Positions 1-9,103 of a stretch of 43,433 bases of DNA are shown in pieces. The stretch lies in the NCBI GenBank assembly GCA_013388985.1, contig JACAEF010000026.1:1-43433 (forward strand), written 5' to 3'. The notes beneath the pieces were generated by a model. The model saw only the letters and a program-made list of their open reading frames with translations. It was not told the DNA's origin and searched no databases. Both the position numbers and the translations under genes were made by a program. Within the stretch, counting starts at the first letter, position 1. Each line of letters opens with the position of its first letter. Origin of the DNA: Rhodocyclaceae bacterium. Its GTDB lineage: Bacteria > Pseudomonadota > Gammaproteobacteria > Burkholderiales > Rhodocyclaceae.

Positions 1-2043
1 CTGACGCAGGCGGCGAAGGAGGGCGAAGGTCAATGCCGCCGGTTCTTCGAAAGCGCCCAGGCGGCGATGCTGCTGATCGACCCCGCCGATGGCCGCATCG
101 TCGATGCCAATCCGGCCGCCTGCGGTTTGTACGGCTATGCGCGCGACGAGTTCATCACACTGAAAATCACCGACATCAACCTAAGCTCGCAGGAAGAAAT
201 CGGCACCGAGCTGGCCCGCTCGCTGGCGAGCGGGCGCGAGCAGACGCTCCAGCGCCATCGTCGGAAGGACGGCGAGCTGCGCAGCGTCGAGGTCTATGCC
301 AGCCCGGTGCGCCGCGACGGCCACCTGCTGATCTACGCGATCATCCATGACGTCAGCGAGCGGGTCGAGGCCGAATACCGGCTGCGCGAAGCAGCCGCGG
401 TATTCGAAGCCTCCAACGAGGCGATCATGATCACCGACGATGCCGGCGTGATCCGGCGCGTGAATCAGGCCTTCACCCGGATGACCGGCTACAGCGCCGC
501 CGAGGCGATCGGCCAGACGCCGCGCATCCTCAAGTCCGACCGTCACGACGAACGCTTCTTCGCCTCCATGTGGGAACGGCTGCGCGCCCAGGGGCGGTGG
601 GAAGGCGAGGTCTGGAACCGCCGCAAGAACGGCGAGGTCTTCCCCGTCTGGCAGATCATCTCGGCGGTCCCCGATGCGCAGGGCAAGGTCGCCGGCTATG
701 TCACCCTGGCGATCGACATCACGCAGAAAAAGCACGACGAAGACGAGATCGCCTTCCGCGCCAACTACGATCCGCTCACCGGCCTGCCGAACCGCAACCT
801 GCTCGCCGAACGGCTCAGCCAGGCCCTGAAGCAGGCGCGGCGCGAAGGTTCGCGCGTCGCCGTGATGTTCATCGATCTCGATTTCTTCAAGCAGGTCAAC
901 GACACGCTCGGCCATGCGGTCGGCGATCGCCTGCTGCAGCTGGTGGCCGAGCGCATGCGCCTGTGCGTGCGCGAAACCGACACCATCGCCCGCCTGGGCG
1001 GCGACGAATTCGTGGTCCTGCTGATGGACATCGAAGAAACCGCGCCCGCCGGCAACGTCGCCGAGAAGATCATCGCGCAGATGAACGAGCCCTTCGACAT
1101 CGAAGGCAACGAGATCCACATCGGCGCCTCGATCGGCATCACCTTCTTCCCCGACGATGGCCGCGACATCGACGCGCTGTTCCGCAACGCCGACCTGGCG
1201 ATGTACCGCGCCAAGGCGCTCGGCCGCAACAACGCGCAGTTCTTCGAGCCGGCGCTGACGACTGCGGCCGTCGACCGCCGCATGCTCGAAAACGACCTGC
1301 GCGGCGCGCTCACACGGCGCGAGATCCATCTCCATTTCCTGCCGCTCGTCGATCTGGCGAGCAACCGCATCATCGGCGCCGAGGCGCTGCTGCGCTGGCA
1401 GCACCCGCAACGCGGCCTGCTCGAACCGGCCAAGTTCGTGCCGCTGGCCGAGGAGACCGGCCTGATCCGCGAGATCGGCGCCTGGGCCTTCGACGAAGCC
1501 TGCCGGCAGCTCTCCGCCTGGGAGGCGGCCGGCCACTCCCTGATGCTGGCGATCAACGTCTCGATCCGCCAGCTGCCGGAGGCGCTGTCGGTGCAGCACA
1601 TTCTCGCGGTACTCGCCAAATACGGCCTCTCGCCCCGGCAGATCGTGCTCGAAATCACCGAACGCACGCTGCTGGCCGAAATGCCGGCGGTCCAGCAATG
1701 GTTCGCCGCCGCGGGCGAAGCCGGCCTGCATCTGGCGATCGACGACTTCGGCACCGGCTATTCCTCGCTCGCCTATCTGAAACGCTTTCCGGTGCGCCAC
1801 GTCAAGATCGACAAGACCTTCGTCCATGACATGGAAAGCGACGCCGGCCAGCGCGCCCTGGTCGAGGCGATCCTCGCGATGGCGCACAGCCTCGGTCTGT
1901 CGGTGGTCGCCGAAGGCGTCGAGGCGCCCAGCCAGGTCAACCTGCTGCGGGAGCACGCTTGCGAACTGGCCCAGGGCTTCCTCTACAGCCAGCCGCTGCC
2001 CGCCGAGGAATTCGCGACTTTGCTGAAGAGGCCGCAGCCGTGA
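1..2043 (+). CDS. PAS-PAS-GGDEF-EAL cyclic-di-GMP enzyme (5' partial)
   Basis: Cytoplasmic sensor enzyme that should make and/or degrade cyclic-di-GMP. The frame is open from base 1, and residues RFFESAQAAMLLIDP of the first PAS domain precede the first ATG at 67, so the true start lies upstream of the window. Domain order by nucleotide: PAS about 43-370, PAS about 395-735, GGDEF about 750-1255, EAL about 1285-2010. The GGDEF motif (997-1011) is intact, with an RETD inhibitory I-site five residues before it. The EAL side keeps EAL (1381-1389), an INVS asparagine, EITE, DDFGTGYSS, the KID lysine and AEGVE, so both activities look possible. It converges on a PilZ-like gene, a plausible receptor for the same messenger. 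The stop is 8 bp before a copy of the dispersed repeat. Which activity dominates cannot be told from sequence. Confidence 0.95.
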   Translation: MTQAAKEGEGQCRRFFESAQAAMLLIDPADGRIVDANPAACGLYGYARDEFITLKITDINLSSQEEIGTELARSLASGREQTLQRHRRKDGELRSVEVYASPVRRDGHLLIYAIIHDVSERVEAEYRLREAAAVFEASNEAIMITDDAGVIRRVNQAFTRMTGYSAAEAIGQTPRILKSDRHDERFFASMWERLRAQGRWEGEVWNRRKNGEVFPVWQIISAVPDAQGKVAGYVTLAIDITQKKHDEDEIAFRANYDPLTGLPNRNLLAERLSQALKQARREGSRVAVMFIDLDFFKQVNDTLGHAVGDRLLQLVAERMRLCVRETDTIARLGGDEFVVLLMDIEETAPAGNVAEKIIAQMNEPFDIEGNEIHIGASIGITFFPDDGRDIDALFRNADLAMYRAKALGRNNAQFFEPALTTAAVDRRMLENDLRGALTRREIHLHFLPLVDLASNRIIGAEALLRWQHPQRGLLEPAKFVPLAEETGLIREIGAWAFDEACRQLSAWEAAGHSLMLAINVSIRQLPEALSVQHILAVLAKYGLSPRQIVLEITERTLLAEMPAVQQWFAAAGEAGLHLAIDDFGTGYSSLAYLKRFPVRHVKIDKTFVHDMESDAGQRALVEAILAMAHSLGLSVVAEGVEAPSQVNLLREHACELAQGFLYSQPLPAEEFATLLKRPQP

Positions 2044-2051
2044 TCGGGAAA

Positions 2052-2079
2052 GGGTGCCGTTCCGTCAGCGCCGACTTTT
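2052..2079 (+). repeat. Dispersed palindromic element, core copy A
   Basis: Single core copy (GGGTGCCGTTCCGTCAGCGC followed by CGACTTTT) filling almost the whole 35-bp gap between two convergent genes. The minus-strand TGA of the PilZ-like gene (2079-2081) overlaps the T-rich end. It differs from the commonest form by C-to-T changes in the CCCGCC block. Confidence 0.8.
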
Positions 2080-3743
2080 CATTCAACCTCGACGCAGCGA
2101 ACGCGCTCGAAATCCGCACCGCGTTCGATCAGTTCCTCGAGCCGGAAGCGGCGGGCCACGGGCGGTGTCCTGACTTCCATGATGCGTCCCGCCTTGAAGC
2201 TGCCGAGCGGCAGGATCAGCGAAACGGGCTGCCGCGCCGCCTCTACTGCCGGCAGGATGAACCCTGGCCGGTACGGGTCCGGCGTCGCCATCACGCCGGT
2301 GCGCCGCACGGCCACGGCTTCCGGCCGTCCCGGCATCAGCTGGATGCCCGTGGCCAGATCGTTGCCCCGCTGCTGCGTCCAACGCACCACGCCGAGCAAG
2401 AAGCCGCCGCTGCTCGCCGGCTGCACCGCGACCAACTGGCCGATGGCGAGCCGCCCGCCTTCGCGTTCGATCGGGCGTGTCAGGCATAAGCCGGCCTCGG
2501 AGCGATCGAACATCCCCCAGTCCTCGGCGAGCGTCCAGCTTTCGGTCTGGAAGCCCAGCTCGCGGCTGGTTTCCTCCGCGAAGCCGGCAGGTCCGCCGTC
2601 GAACATCGCCATCGTTTCGCGCTGCCGCCGCAGCGCCTCGTCCGAAAGACTCCCGGACGGCCGAAACGGCTGGCGGCCCGAAACGTAATAGTGGATCGCA
2701 TCGACCCCGGCCACGAAGCGGCATTGGCCGCTCAGCGGATGGCGCGCATGGCGGCGCTGCACCCCGCCTTTGACCCAGCGCGGATAGAGCCCTCGCAGCA
2801 CCTCGGCGCAGGACGGCAGCGTGCAATCCTCGCCCAGTCCCAGACTGGCCGGCGTCACGGCCGGATCCTGCCGCGCCAGCAGCACGAGGCGCTTCATCAT
2901 GCTCTTTTGCAGTGCCCCGGTATCCAGCCAGCGCGCGCCCGGGCCCTCGTAAGGCAGGAAACGGGGCGGCGCATCGCCGGCGAGGTCGACGCACAGCGGT
3001 AGCGCGTCGCCCAAAGGCGGCGCAGCGGCCAGCACCTTCACCTTCGCCGACCAGCGTCGCGCCCAGCGCATCACCCAGCGCTGCTGCCGTGGCGCCAGCT
3101 CATGCAGGCTCGCCATCGCCAGTAACGCCAGCTCGACATAGGCCATCGCCGGAGAAACGGCCTGCGCACCGTTCTCCCCGCGCGCTGGATCGGCGACGGC
3201 TACCTGCGTCACACCCAAGGTTTCGGCGCTGGCATACACCCGATGCGCGAACCGCCATGTCTTGCTGTCCGCCTGCCAGCCACCGCGCATCAGATCGGCG
3301 AAATCGTCGGCCAGGATCGCCAGGGCGCGCTCGCAGACGAGGGCCGCCCTGGGTCGCAGATCCGCATCGCCCCCCGTCAGGCTTTGCAGGCAGCGCAGAT
3401 AGCCCATCAACAAAGCCTGCCAGAGCGCATGTGTCGTCTCGAGCGCCGCCTGTTCGATCGGGGCCAGCGGCATCGGCTTGCCGGCGAAGAGCGGCGCGTT
3501 TTCCTGCTGCACGAAGCGCACGGGCGTCTGCAGGGCTTCGAGCAGCTCCAGCCGGCGCGTGGCGGGAAGCGAATAGGCATCGAGCAGGCGCAACTCGTCG
3601 AGCAGCGCCTTTTGCGCCAGCGGCGGATTCATCATCGGCAAGCGGGCGATCCACTCACGGCAGGCCGCCGGGTCGATGCAATGCGGCGCGTGCACGGTAC
3701 CGGTCGGCGGCAGGCCGGACGCAGGGGGCTTGGTCGGACTCAT
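2079..3743 (-). CDS. PilZ-like c-di-GMP receptor candidate
   Basis: Protein of 554 residues with no clear signal peptide, so probably cytoplasmic. The N-terminal two-thirds is helical and unrecognised. The C-terminal part resembles a PilZ domain: RRHARHP near residue 330 fits the RxxxR arm, and DRSEAG near residue 415 fits the [D/N]xSxxG motif, with about 80 residues between them, longer than in a compact PilZ domain. The ATG at 3743 is chosen because it overlaps the HIT gene stop in an ATGA (3740-3743), indicating translational coupling; the open frame continues upstream but only through the HIT gene. It converges on a GGDEF-EAL gene, which fits a c-di-GMP effector role. The binding function is inferred; the motifs are seen. 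Confidence 0.7.
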   Translation of the reverse strand: MSPTKPPASGLPPTGTVHAPHCIDPAACREWIARLPMMNPPLAQKALLDELRLLDAYSLPATRRLELLEALQTPVRFVQQENAPLFAGKPMPLAPIEQAALETTHALWQALLMGYLRCLQSLTGGDADLRPRAALVCERALAILADDFADLMRGGWQADSKTWRFAHRVYASAETLGVTQVAVADPARGENGAQAVSPAMAYVELALLAMASLHELAPRQQRWVMRWARRWSAKVKVLAAAPPLGDALPLCVDLAGDAPPRFLPYEGPGARWLDTGALQKSMMKRLVLLARQDPAVTPASLGLGEDCTLPSCAEVLRGLYPRWVKGGVQRRHARHPLSGQCRFVAGVDAIHYYVSGRQPFRPSGSLSDEALRRQRETMAMFDGGPAGFAEETSRELGFQTESWTLAEDWGMFDRSEAGLCLTRPIEREGGRLAIGQLVAVQPASSGGFLLGVVRWTQQRGNDLATGIQLMPGRPEAVAVRRTGVMATPDPYRPGFILPAVEAARQPVSLILPLGSFKAGRIMEVRTPPVARRFRLEELIERGADFERVRCVEVE

Positions 3744-4165
3744 GCCGCGCTTTCCAGTGCCCGCAGCAGGGCGGCGGTCAGCGCCGCGCTCGAAGGTCGG
3801 GCCCTTTCGGGAACCGCCCGGCAAGCCGGCGCCCAGATCGGCGCGGGAAAATGGCTGTCGTCCCGCCAGCGCGGAATCACGTGCCAATGCAGATGCGGCA
3901 CGAGGTTGCCGAGACTGGCGAGATTGATCTTGTCTGGATGCATGACCACTCGCACCGCCGTTTCGACGGCATGCACCACGGAGAGCAGATGTCGGCGTTC
4001 CGCCACCGCCAGATCGCTCATCTCGGCGACATGGGCATGCCAGATGACGCGGCAGAAGCCAGGAAAGGCGCTGCCCTCCACCCCTCCGACTCGGATGACG
4101 CGGCAGCGCTCATCCTGCCACAGGAGTTCTCCGCCAGGGGTATCGCACAGTTCGCAGGCGCTCAT
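3740..4165 (-). CDS. HIT family nucleotide hydrolase/transferase
   Basis: Protein of 141 residues of the histidine triad superfamily, acting on the alpha-phosphate of nucleotides such as dinucleoside polyphosphates or AMP conjugates. The signature HLHWHVIPR at residues 91-99 gives the alternating histidines (H91, H93, H95). Two N-terminal cysteines (CELC) may bind zinc, as in some HIT proteins. The gene is the first of a two-gene unit, its stop overlapping the start of the PilZ-like gene by 4 bp. The physiological substrate is unknown. Confidence 0.85.
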   Translation of the reverse strand: MSACELCDTPGGELLWQDERCRVIRVGGVEGSAFPGFCRVIWHAHVAEMSDLAVAERRHLLSVVHAVETAVRVVMHPDKINLASLGNLVPHLHWHVIPRWRDDSHFPAPIWAPACRAVPERARPSSAALTAALLRALESAA

Positions 4166-4376
4166 GATGTCAATCCAGATTATCCGTCAGACCGGATGAC
4201 GAGGATGCGGGGTCGGAAAGCCGTCAACATTCCGGCTTACGCTCGTGTTCCGATGGCTGGCCCGGACTCAAGATAACACAGCTGCCTGCCGGGCCGGTCT
4301 CGTATTGCCCATACTGCTTCGAGTATGATCTTCCCGACATGCGTTTTCCTTCCCTTGATCCCTCACGGAGCGGGCA

Positions 4377-4814
4377 ATGAGCCTCGGTGGCGGGTTGCTC
4401 GTTCTCCTCGTCGTGCTCGCGCTGGGGGGAGCGATCGCCCTCCATCTGCGCCGCGTTCGCATCGCCAGGGAACGGGCGCGTCTCGAAACCTATGCCGCCG
4501 CGCCGACGAAAAAATATTGGGGGAAACGGCTCACCCTTCCCGCACAGGGTCACGTCTGCCTGGCGGCGCGGGAGATCGCCGACACGCGCTTCAAGTTCGA
4601 TGAAGCACCATCGCTGCCGCTCGCGGAATGCACCTGCAAGTTCGACTGCCGCTGCAGCTACACGCTGCTCGAAGACCGGCGCAGCGGCAAGGAGCGCCGC
4701 GAGGGCATCGACCGCCGGCCGGTGGTGCGCTACGACCCAGACAACCCGCCGCGCCGCAGCGGACGCGACCGGCGCAAAGGCAAGGATACGCCGTTCAACG
4801 ACTATGTGATCTGA
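4377..4814 (+). CDS. Small membrane-anchored cysteine-cluster protein, unknown function
   Basis: Protein of 145 residues with an N-terminal membrane segment (about residues 5-24), a basic stretch, then a soluble part facing the cytoplasm if the positive-inside rule holds. Mid-protein it has the tight cluster CTCKFDCRCSY (CxCxxxCxC), which could hold a metal, followed by highly charged RRSGKERR and RRSGRDRRKG segments. A GGAG ribosome-binding site sits about 8 bp before the ATG. It diverges from the HIT gene and converges on miaB with a 15-bp gap. I do not recognise a named family. Confidence 0.7.
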   Translation: MSLGGGLLVLLVVLALGGAIALHLRRVRIARERARLETYAAAPTKKYWGKRLTLPAQGHVCLAAREIADTRFKFDEAPSLPLAECTCKFDCRCSYTLLEDRRSGKERREGIDRRPVVRYDPDNPPRRSGRDRRKGKDTPFNDYVI

Positions 4815-4829
4815 GCTTCCGACTGCGGC

Positions 4830-6170
4830 TCAATCGCTGCGCGTCACCACTTCGCCGCGCAATGAATGCGGCAGGGCGGCGGTGATGTTCACGTCGATGA
4901 ACTGGCCGATCAGGCGGGCATTGCCCTTGAAGTTGACGACGCGATTGTTCGCGGTGCGGCCGGCGAGTTCCTGCTCATCCTTCTTCGCCCGGCCTTCGAC
5001 GAGCACGCGCTGCACCGTGCCGATCATCGCCTTTGAAATCGCGAACGCCTGCTCCTCGATGCGCTTTTGCAAGCGGGCGAGACGTTGCGACTTCACTTCC
5101 TGCGGCGTGTCGTCTTTCATCTCGGCCGCCGGCGTGCCGGGGCGCGGACTGAACAGGAACGAAAAGCTGGTGTCGAAGCCGATCTCGTCGATGAGCGCCA
5201 TCGTCTTTTCGAAATCCTCGTCGGTCTCGCCGGGAAAGCCGACGATGAAATCGGAGGAAATCGAAATGTCCGGCCGCACGGCGCGCAGCCGGCGGATGAT
5301 CGACTTGTATTCGAGCACCGTGTAGCCGCGCTTCATCGCCGCCAGCACGCGGTCCGAGCCGGCCTGCACCGGCAGGTGCAGATGCGAGACCAGCTTCGGC
5401 GTGGTCGCATAGACATCGATCAGCCGTTGCGTCATCTCGCGCGGATGCGAGGTGGTGTAGCGGATGCGTTCGATCTGGGGCATCGCGGCGAGCGTCTCGA
5501 TCAGGAAGGCGAGATCGACCGTATCGCCTTCCGCGGTCAGCCCCTGATAGGCATTGACGTTCTGGCCGAGCAGCGTGATTTCCTTGACGCCCTGATTGAT
5601 GAGCGCCTGCACCTCTTTGATCACGTCGTCGAGCGGCCGCGACACCTCCTGCCCGCGCGTGTAGGGCACGATGCAGAAGGTGCAGAATTTCGAGCAGCCT
5701 TCCATGATCGAGACGAAGGCGCTGGTCCCCGCCTCGCCCTCGACTCTTGCGGCAGGAAGGGTGTCGAACTTCTCGATCTCGGGGAACGAGACATCGACCT
5801 GCGCCTTGCCCGACGCGCGTCGCGCCGCGATCAGCTCGGGCAGGCGGTGCAGCGTCTGCGGGCCAAAGACGAGATCGACATAGGGCGCGCGCTCGACGAT
5901 CGCGCCGCCCTCCTGGCTCGCCACGCAGCCGCCGACGCCGATCAAGAGACCGGGGTTCTTTTCCTTGAGCTTCCTGATCCGCCCCAGCTCGTGGAACACC
6001 TTCTCCTGCGGCTTCTCGCGCACCGAGCAGGTGTTGAGCAGGATGATGTCCGCCTCCTCGGGCGTATCGACCTTGACGCCGCCCTCGCTGGCGAGCAGAT
6101 CGGCCATCTTGTCCGAGTCGTACTCGTTCATCTGGCAGCCGAAGGTGCGGATGAAGACTTTTTGCGTCAT
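4830..6170 (-). CDS. miaB: tRNA-2-methylthio-N6-dimethylallyladenosine synthase MiaB
   Basis: Radical-SAM methylthiotransferase that converts i6A37 to ms2i6A37 in tRNAs reading UNN codons. The 446 residues match the usual length. The N-terminal domain has three auxiliary-cluster cysteines (C12, C48, C82). The radical-SAM CxxxCxxC is at C159/C163/C166 within GCSKFCTFC, followed by [12 protein letters not shown]-terminal TRAM region occupies roughly the last 65 residues. It lies last in a minus-strand run after the amidotransferase gene with a 34-bp gap. No phoH/ybeY/ybeX partners follow, unlike many proteobacteria. Confidence 0.97.
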   Translation of the reverse strand: MTQKVFIRTFGCQMNEYDSDKMADLLASEGGVKVDTPEEADIILLNTCSVREKPQEKVFHELGRIRKLKEKNPGLLIGVGGCVASQEGGAIVERAPYVDLVFGPQTLHRLPELIAARRASGKAQVDVSFPEIEKFDTLPAARVEGEAGTSAFVSIMEGCSKFCTFCIVPYTRGQEVSRPLDDVIKEVQALINQGVKEITLLGQNVNAYQGLTAEGDTVDLAFLIETLAAMPQIERIRYTTSHPREMTQRLIDVYATTPKLVSHLHLPVQAGSDRVLAAMKRGYTVLEYKSIIRRLRAVRPDISISSDFIVGFPGETDEDFEKTMALIDEIGFDTSFSFLFSPRPGTPAAEMKDDTPQEVKSQRLARLQKRIEEQAFAISKAMIGTVQRVLVEGRAKKDEQELAGRTANNRVVNFKGNARLIGQFIDVNITAALPHSLRGEVVTRSD

Positions 6171-6204
6171 GGGGGGCTATTTGTCTGATGGGGCGCGGAT
6201 TGTA

Positions 6205-7995
6205 TCAGCGTGCCGAATCGACATTCCGCTGCAGCCAAAACTCCAGCAGCGCCAGATGCCAGAGCTTGCTGCCCTGGATGCGCGTCAGATGTTTCTCGGG
6301 CTCGGCGAGCAGCTTGTCGACATAGGCGCGCCGATAAACGCCGCGCTGGCGGCAGGCGCTTGAATCGAGGATGTCGCGCATGAAGTCGAGGAATTCGCCG
6401 CGCACGTATTTCAGGGCCGGCATCGGGAAGTAGCCCTTCGGCCGGTCGATCACGCTATCGGGCAAGAGGCCGCGCGCGATCGTCTTCAATACATGCTTGC
6501 CGCCCGAGCCGAGCTTGAGTTCCGGCGGCATCTGCGCGGCGAGCTCGACGAGCGGATGATCGAGGAAGGGCACGCGCGCCTCCAGCCCCCAGGCCATCGT
6601 CATGTTATCGACGCGCTTGACCGGATCGTCGGTGATCAGGAGCGTCGCCTCGGCGCGCAAGAGCTGGTCGATGAAGGTGTCGGCAAAGGGCTCGGCGAGC
6701 TTCGCGGCGAGCAGTTCCGAGGTCACGTCGCCGACCTGATATTTCGCCAACAGCATCTCTGCGAACTCGGCATGGTCGCGGTCGAAGTAATGGCGCTGGA
6801 GACGCTCGATATAAGGAACAGTGGGCCCGGATTCGGCGGCCATCTTCGCATGCCACGAGTAACCGGCGAACACCTCGTCTGCGCCCTGGCCGCTTTGCAC
6901 CACCTTGACCGTGCGGCTCACCTGCTCGGCAAGGAGATAGAAGGACACCGCATCCTGGCTCACCATCGGCTCGGCCATCGCGCAGACGGCTTCGGGCAGG
7001 CGTTTCAATACCTCGCTGTTGGGAATCGCATACTTGTGGTGACGCGTGGCGAAATGATCGGCCACCGCATCCGAGTATTCGAACTCGTTGCCGCGCTCTT
7101 CCGGCGCATCCTCGAAGCCGACCGAAAAGGTCATCAGGTCCGGCACGCCCTGCTCGGCCAGCAGTGCGACGAGCAGCGAGGAATCGAGCCCGCCGGAGAG
7201 CAACACGCCGACCTTCACATCGGCGATGTCGAGGTGCGTCTTCACCGCGTGGCGCAGCGCGTCATGGATCGCCTCGGTCCATTCCGCCTCGCGCTTCGCC
7301 ACCGCCGGCCGCTGTGCGGTGAGTGTCCAGTAGCGCCGCTCGAAGGTGCGCCCTGCTGCGTCGATCGTCAGCGTCGTGCCCTGTTCGAGCTTGCGGATGC
7401 CCTTCAGCACCGTGAAGGGCGCCGGCACCGAAGCGTGCAGCATGAACTGGTGATGCAGCGCCACGGGGTCGAGATGCGTGTCGATGCCGCCGGCTGCCAG
7501 CAGCGCCTGGGTATTCGAGGCAAAGCGCAGGAATTTCGTCGTGCGCGCGAAGTAGAGCGGCTTGATACCGATGCGGTCGCGCGCGAGGAAGAGCTGCTGG
7601 CGCTGCATGTCCCAGATCGCGAAGGCGAACATGCCCGTCAGGCGTTCCACACAGGCCTCGCCCCATTCGGCGTAGGCGCGCAGGATCACCTCGGTGTCGC
7701 CGTCGGAGAAGAAGCTGTGTCCTCGCGTGATCAGCTCATGGCGCAGCTCGGGATAGTTGTAGATCGTGCCGTTGAAGACCAGCGCGAGTCCCGCCGCGGC
7801 ATCGACCATCGGCTGGCGCGATCGCTCGGAGAGATCGATGATCGCCAGCCGGCGGTGGCCGAAGGCGACCGGGCCGGACGACCAGAAGCCCTCGCCATCG
7901 GGCCCGCGCCGCGTGAGAAGCGCGTTCATCCGTTCGATCGTTTCGCGCTCGGGCGCGGCGCCGTCGAATCTCAGCTCACCGGCGATGCCGCACAT
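6205..7995 (-). CDS. Asparagine synthase-like amidotransferase (N-acetylglutaminylglutamine amide type)
   Basis: Class II glutamine amidotransferase of 596 residues. After removal of Met1, Cys2 of MCGIAGEL is the nucleophile of the glutaminase domain (about 1-220); the synthetase domain has the PP-loop SGGLDSS at 267-273 and QGADEVFAGY later. Several segments (DPVALHHQF, VPAPFTVLKGIRKL, RRYWTL) resemble the amidotransferase that makes the osmolyte N-acetylglutaminylglutamine amide, more than ordinary AsnB. In that pathway it normally sits beside an acetyltransferase/ATP-grasp ligase and a peptidase; none is present here. It follows yjbQ by 3 bp, so it is probably co-transcribed. General asparagine synthetase activity is the main alternative. 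Confidence 0.85.
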   Translation of the reverse strand: MCGIAGELRFDGAAPERETIERMNALLTRRGPDGEGFWSSGPVAFGHRRLAIIDLSERSRQPMVDAAAGLALVFNGTIYNYPELRHELITRGHSFFSDGDTEVILRAYAEWGEACVERLTGMFAFAIWDMQRQQLFLARDRIGIKPLYFARTTKFLRFASNTQALLAAGGIDTHLDPVALHHQFMLHASVPAPFTVLKGIRKLEQGTTLTIDAAGRTFERRYWTLTAQRPAVAKREAEWTEAIHDALRHAVKTHLDIADVKVGVLLSGGLDSSLLVALLAEQGVPDLMTFSVGFEDAPEERGNEFEYSDAVADHFATRHHKYAIPNSEVLKRLPEAVCAMAEPMVSQDAVSFYLLAEQVSRTVKVVQSGQGADEVFAGYSWHAKMAAESGPTVPYIERLQRHYFDRDHAEFAEMLLAKYQVGDVTSELLAAKLAEPFADTFIDQLLRAEATLLITDDPVKRVDNMTMAWGLEARVPFLDHPLVELAAQMPPELKLGSGGKHVLKTIARGLLPDSVIDRPKGYFPMPALKYVRGEFLDFMRDILDSSACRQRGVYRRAYVDKLLAEPEKHLTRIQGSKLWHLALLEFWLQRNVDSAR

Positions 7996-7998
7996 CGC

Positions 7999-8418
7999 TC
8001 ATTCACCGATCAGGTGCAGCACCACTTCGCGCCGATGCGCGCGGGTGCGGTGCTCCCAGAGATAGACGCCCTGCCAGGTACCGAGCGCGAGCTCGCCGCC
8101 GACGAGCGGGATGGAAACCGAAGTCTGGGTCAGCGCGCTGCGGATGTGGCCCGACATGTCGTCCGGCCCCTCGTTGTTGTGACGCCAGCCAGGTTGGCCG
8201 TCGGGCGAGAGCTTCGCGAAGAAGGCCTCCAGATCGTGGCGCACGTCGGGATCGGCGTTTTCCTGGATCAAGAGCGAAGCCGAGGTGTGGCGGCAAAACA
8301 CCGTGAGCAGGCCGTCGCGGAGGCCGCTCTCGCGCACGAAGGCACGTAGCTCGTGGGTGAATTCGAACAGCCCGCGGCCGCTGCTGCGGATCTCGATCGT
8401 GCGGCTGGCCTGCCTCAT
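7999..8418 (-). CDS. yjbQ: YjbQ family protein (UPF0047, secondary thiamine-phosphate synthase-like)
   Basis: Compact 139-residue protein of the YjbQ/UPF0047 family, for which weak thiamine-phosphate synthase activity has been described in other bacteria while the true role is unsettled. Family hallmarks are CRHTSASL, the histidine-rich HNNEGPDDMSGHI loop and the C-terminal GTWQGVYLWEHR. The ATG at 8418 overlaps the upstream exporter's TGA in an ATGA (8415-8418), which fixes the start. The stop is 3 bp before the amidotransferase ATG. Confidence 0.9.
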   Translation of the reverse strand: MRQASRTIEIRSSGRGLFEFTHELRAFVRESGLRDGLLTVFCRHTSASLLIQENADPDVRHDLEAFFAKLSPDGQPGWRHNNEGPDDMSGHIRSALTQTSVSIPLVGGELALGTWQGVYLWEHRTRAHRREVVLHLIGE

Positions 8419-9050
8419 GTGCGCGACTCCATCGCCAGCCGCAATCCCAGGCCGACGAAAAGAACGCCGGTGGCCTGATCGAGCCGGCGGCCGTAGCGCA
8501 CGAGCCCGGTGCCGATCGCGCCGGCGAACCAGCCTAAGAGGCCGAACACGACGACGGTCTGCGCGGCGAACAGGAGTCCCAGCAGCGCGGAATCGGCGGC
8601 AGCGTGTTCGCTTCCCGCCGGCACGAACTGGGGCAGGAAGGCGAGGAAGAACAGCGCCACCTTCGGGTTGATCGCGTTGGCGACGAACCCGCGGCGCAGA
8701 TAGACGGGAAGCGGTGTCGCGTCGGCGACATGCGCACTGGCCGAGAACTTCGCGCCTGGGCTCTTCAGCGCCTGCCAGCCGAGCCAGACGAGATAGGCGG
8801 CGCCGGCGAGCTTCAGCGCCGTGAAGGCGGTTTCCGAGGCAGCGAGCACGGCCGAGATGCCGAGGCTCGCCCACAGCGTATGCGTGAAGCAGCCCAGCGC
8901 ACAACCGAGACCGAAGCCGATGCCGGCGCGGCGGCCGCGCGAGAGGCCGAGGCTCAGCACGGCGAGGTTGTCCGGCCCCGGCGCCAATGTGACGAGGAAG
9001 GCGGCGAGCAGGAAGCCGAGGGTCTGGGCAAGGGTCAGGTCGAAGATCAT
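8415..9050 (-). CDS. LysE/RhtB family amino-acid exporter
   Basis: Inner-membrane efflux protein of 211 residues with about six hydrophobic segments. The family signature LAPGPDNLAVLSLGLSRGRR lies in the first loop and FVANAINPKVALFFLAFLPQFV in the middle. Substrates of the family are amino acids such as homoserine, threonine or lysine; specificity cannot be read here. The ATG at 9050 gives the usual family length; an in-frame ATG 12 bp upstream is possible and neither has a strong ribosome-binding site. It is first in the run exporter > yjbQ > amidotransferase > miaB and diverges from an Old Yellow Enzyme gene by 53 bp. Confidence 0.9.
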   Translation of the reverse strand: MIFDLTLAQTLGFLLAAFLVTLAPGPDNLAVLSLGLSRGRRAGIGFGLGCALGCFTHTLWASLGISAVLAASETAFTALKLAGAAYLVWLGWQALKSPGAKFSASAHVADATPLPVYLRRGFVANAINPKVALFFLAFLPQFVPAGSEHAAADSALLGLLFAAQTVVVFGLLGWFAGAIGTGLVRYGRRLDQATGVLFVGLGLRLAMESRT

Positions 9051-9103
9051 GATGGGTGGCATTATCGGGCAAAATGGACGCATCGCTTTCACGAGGTCGC
9101 ACC

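Noticed and set aside
181-1956. Minus-strand open frame of 591 codons within the GGDEF-EAL gene
   Set aside because: Shadow of the real gene; composition is typical of antisense GC-rich DNA and the sense strand has complete PAS, GGDEF and EAL motifs.
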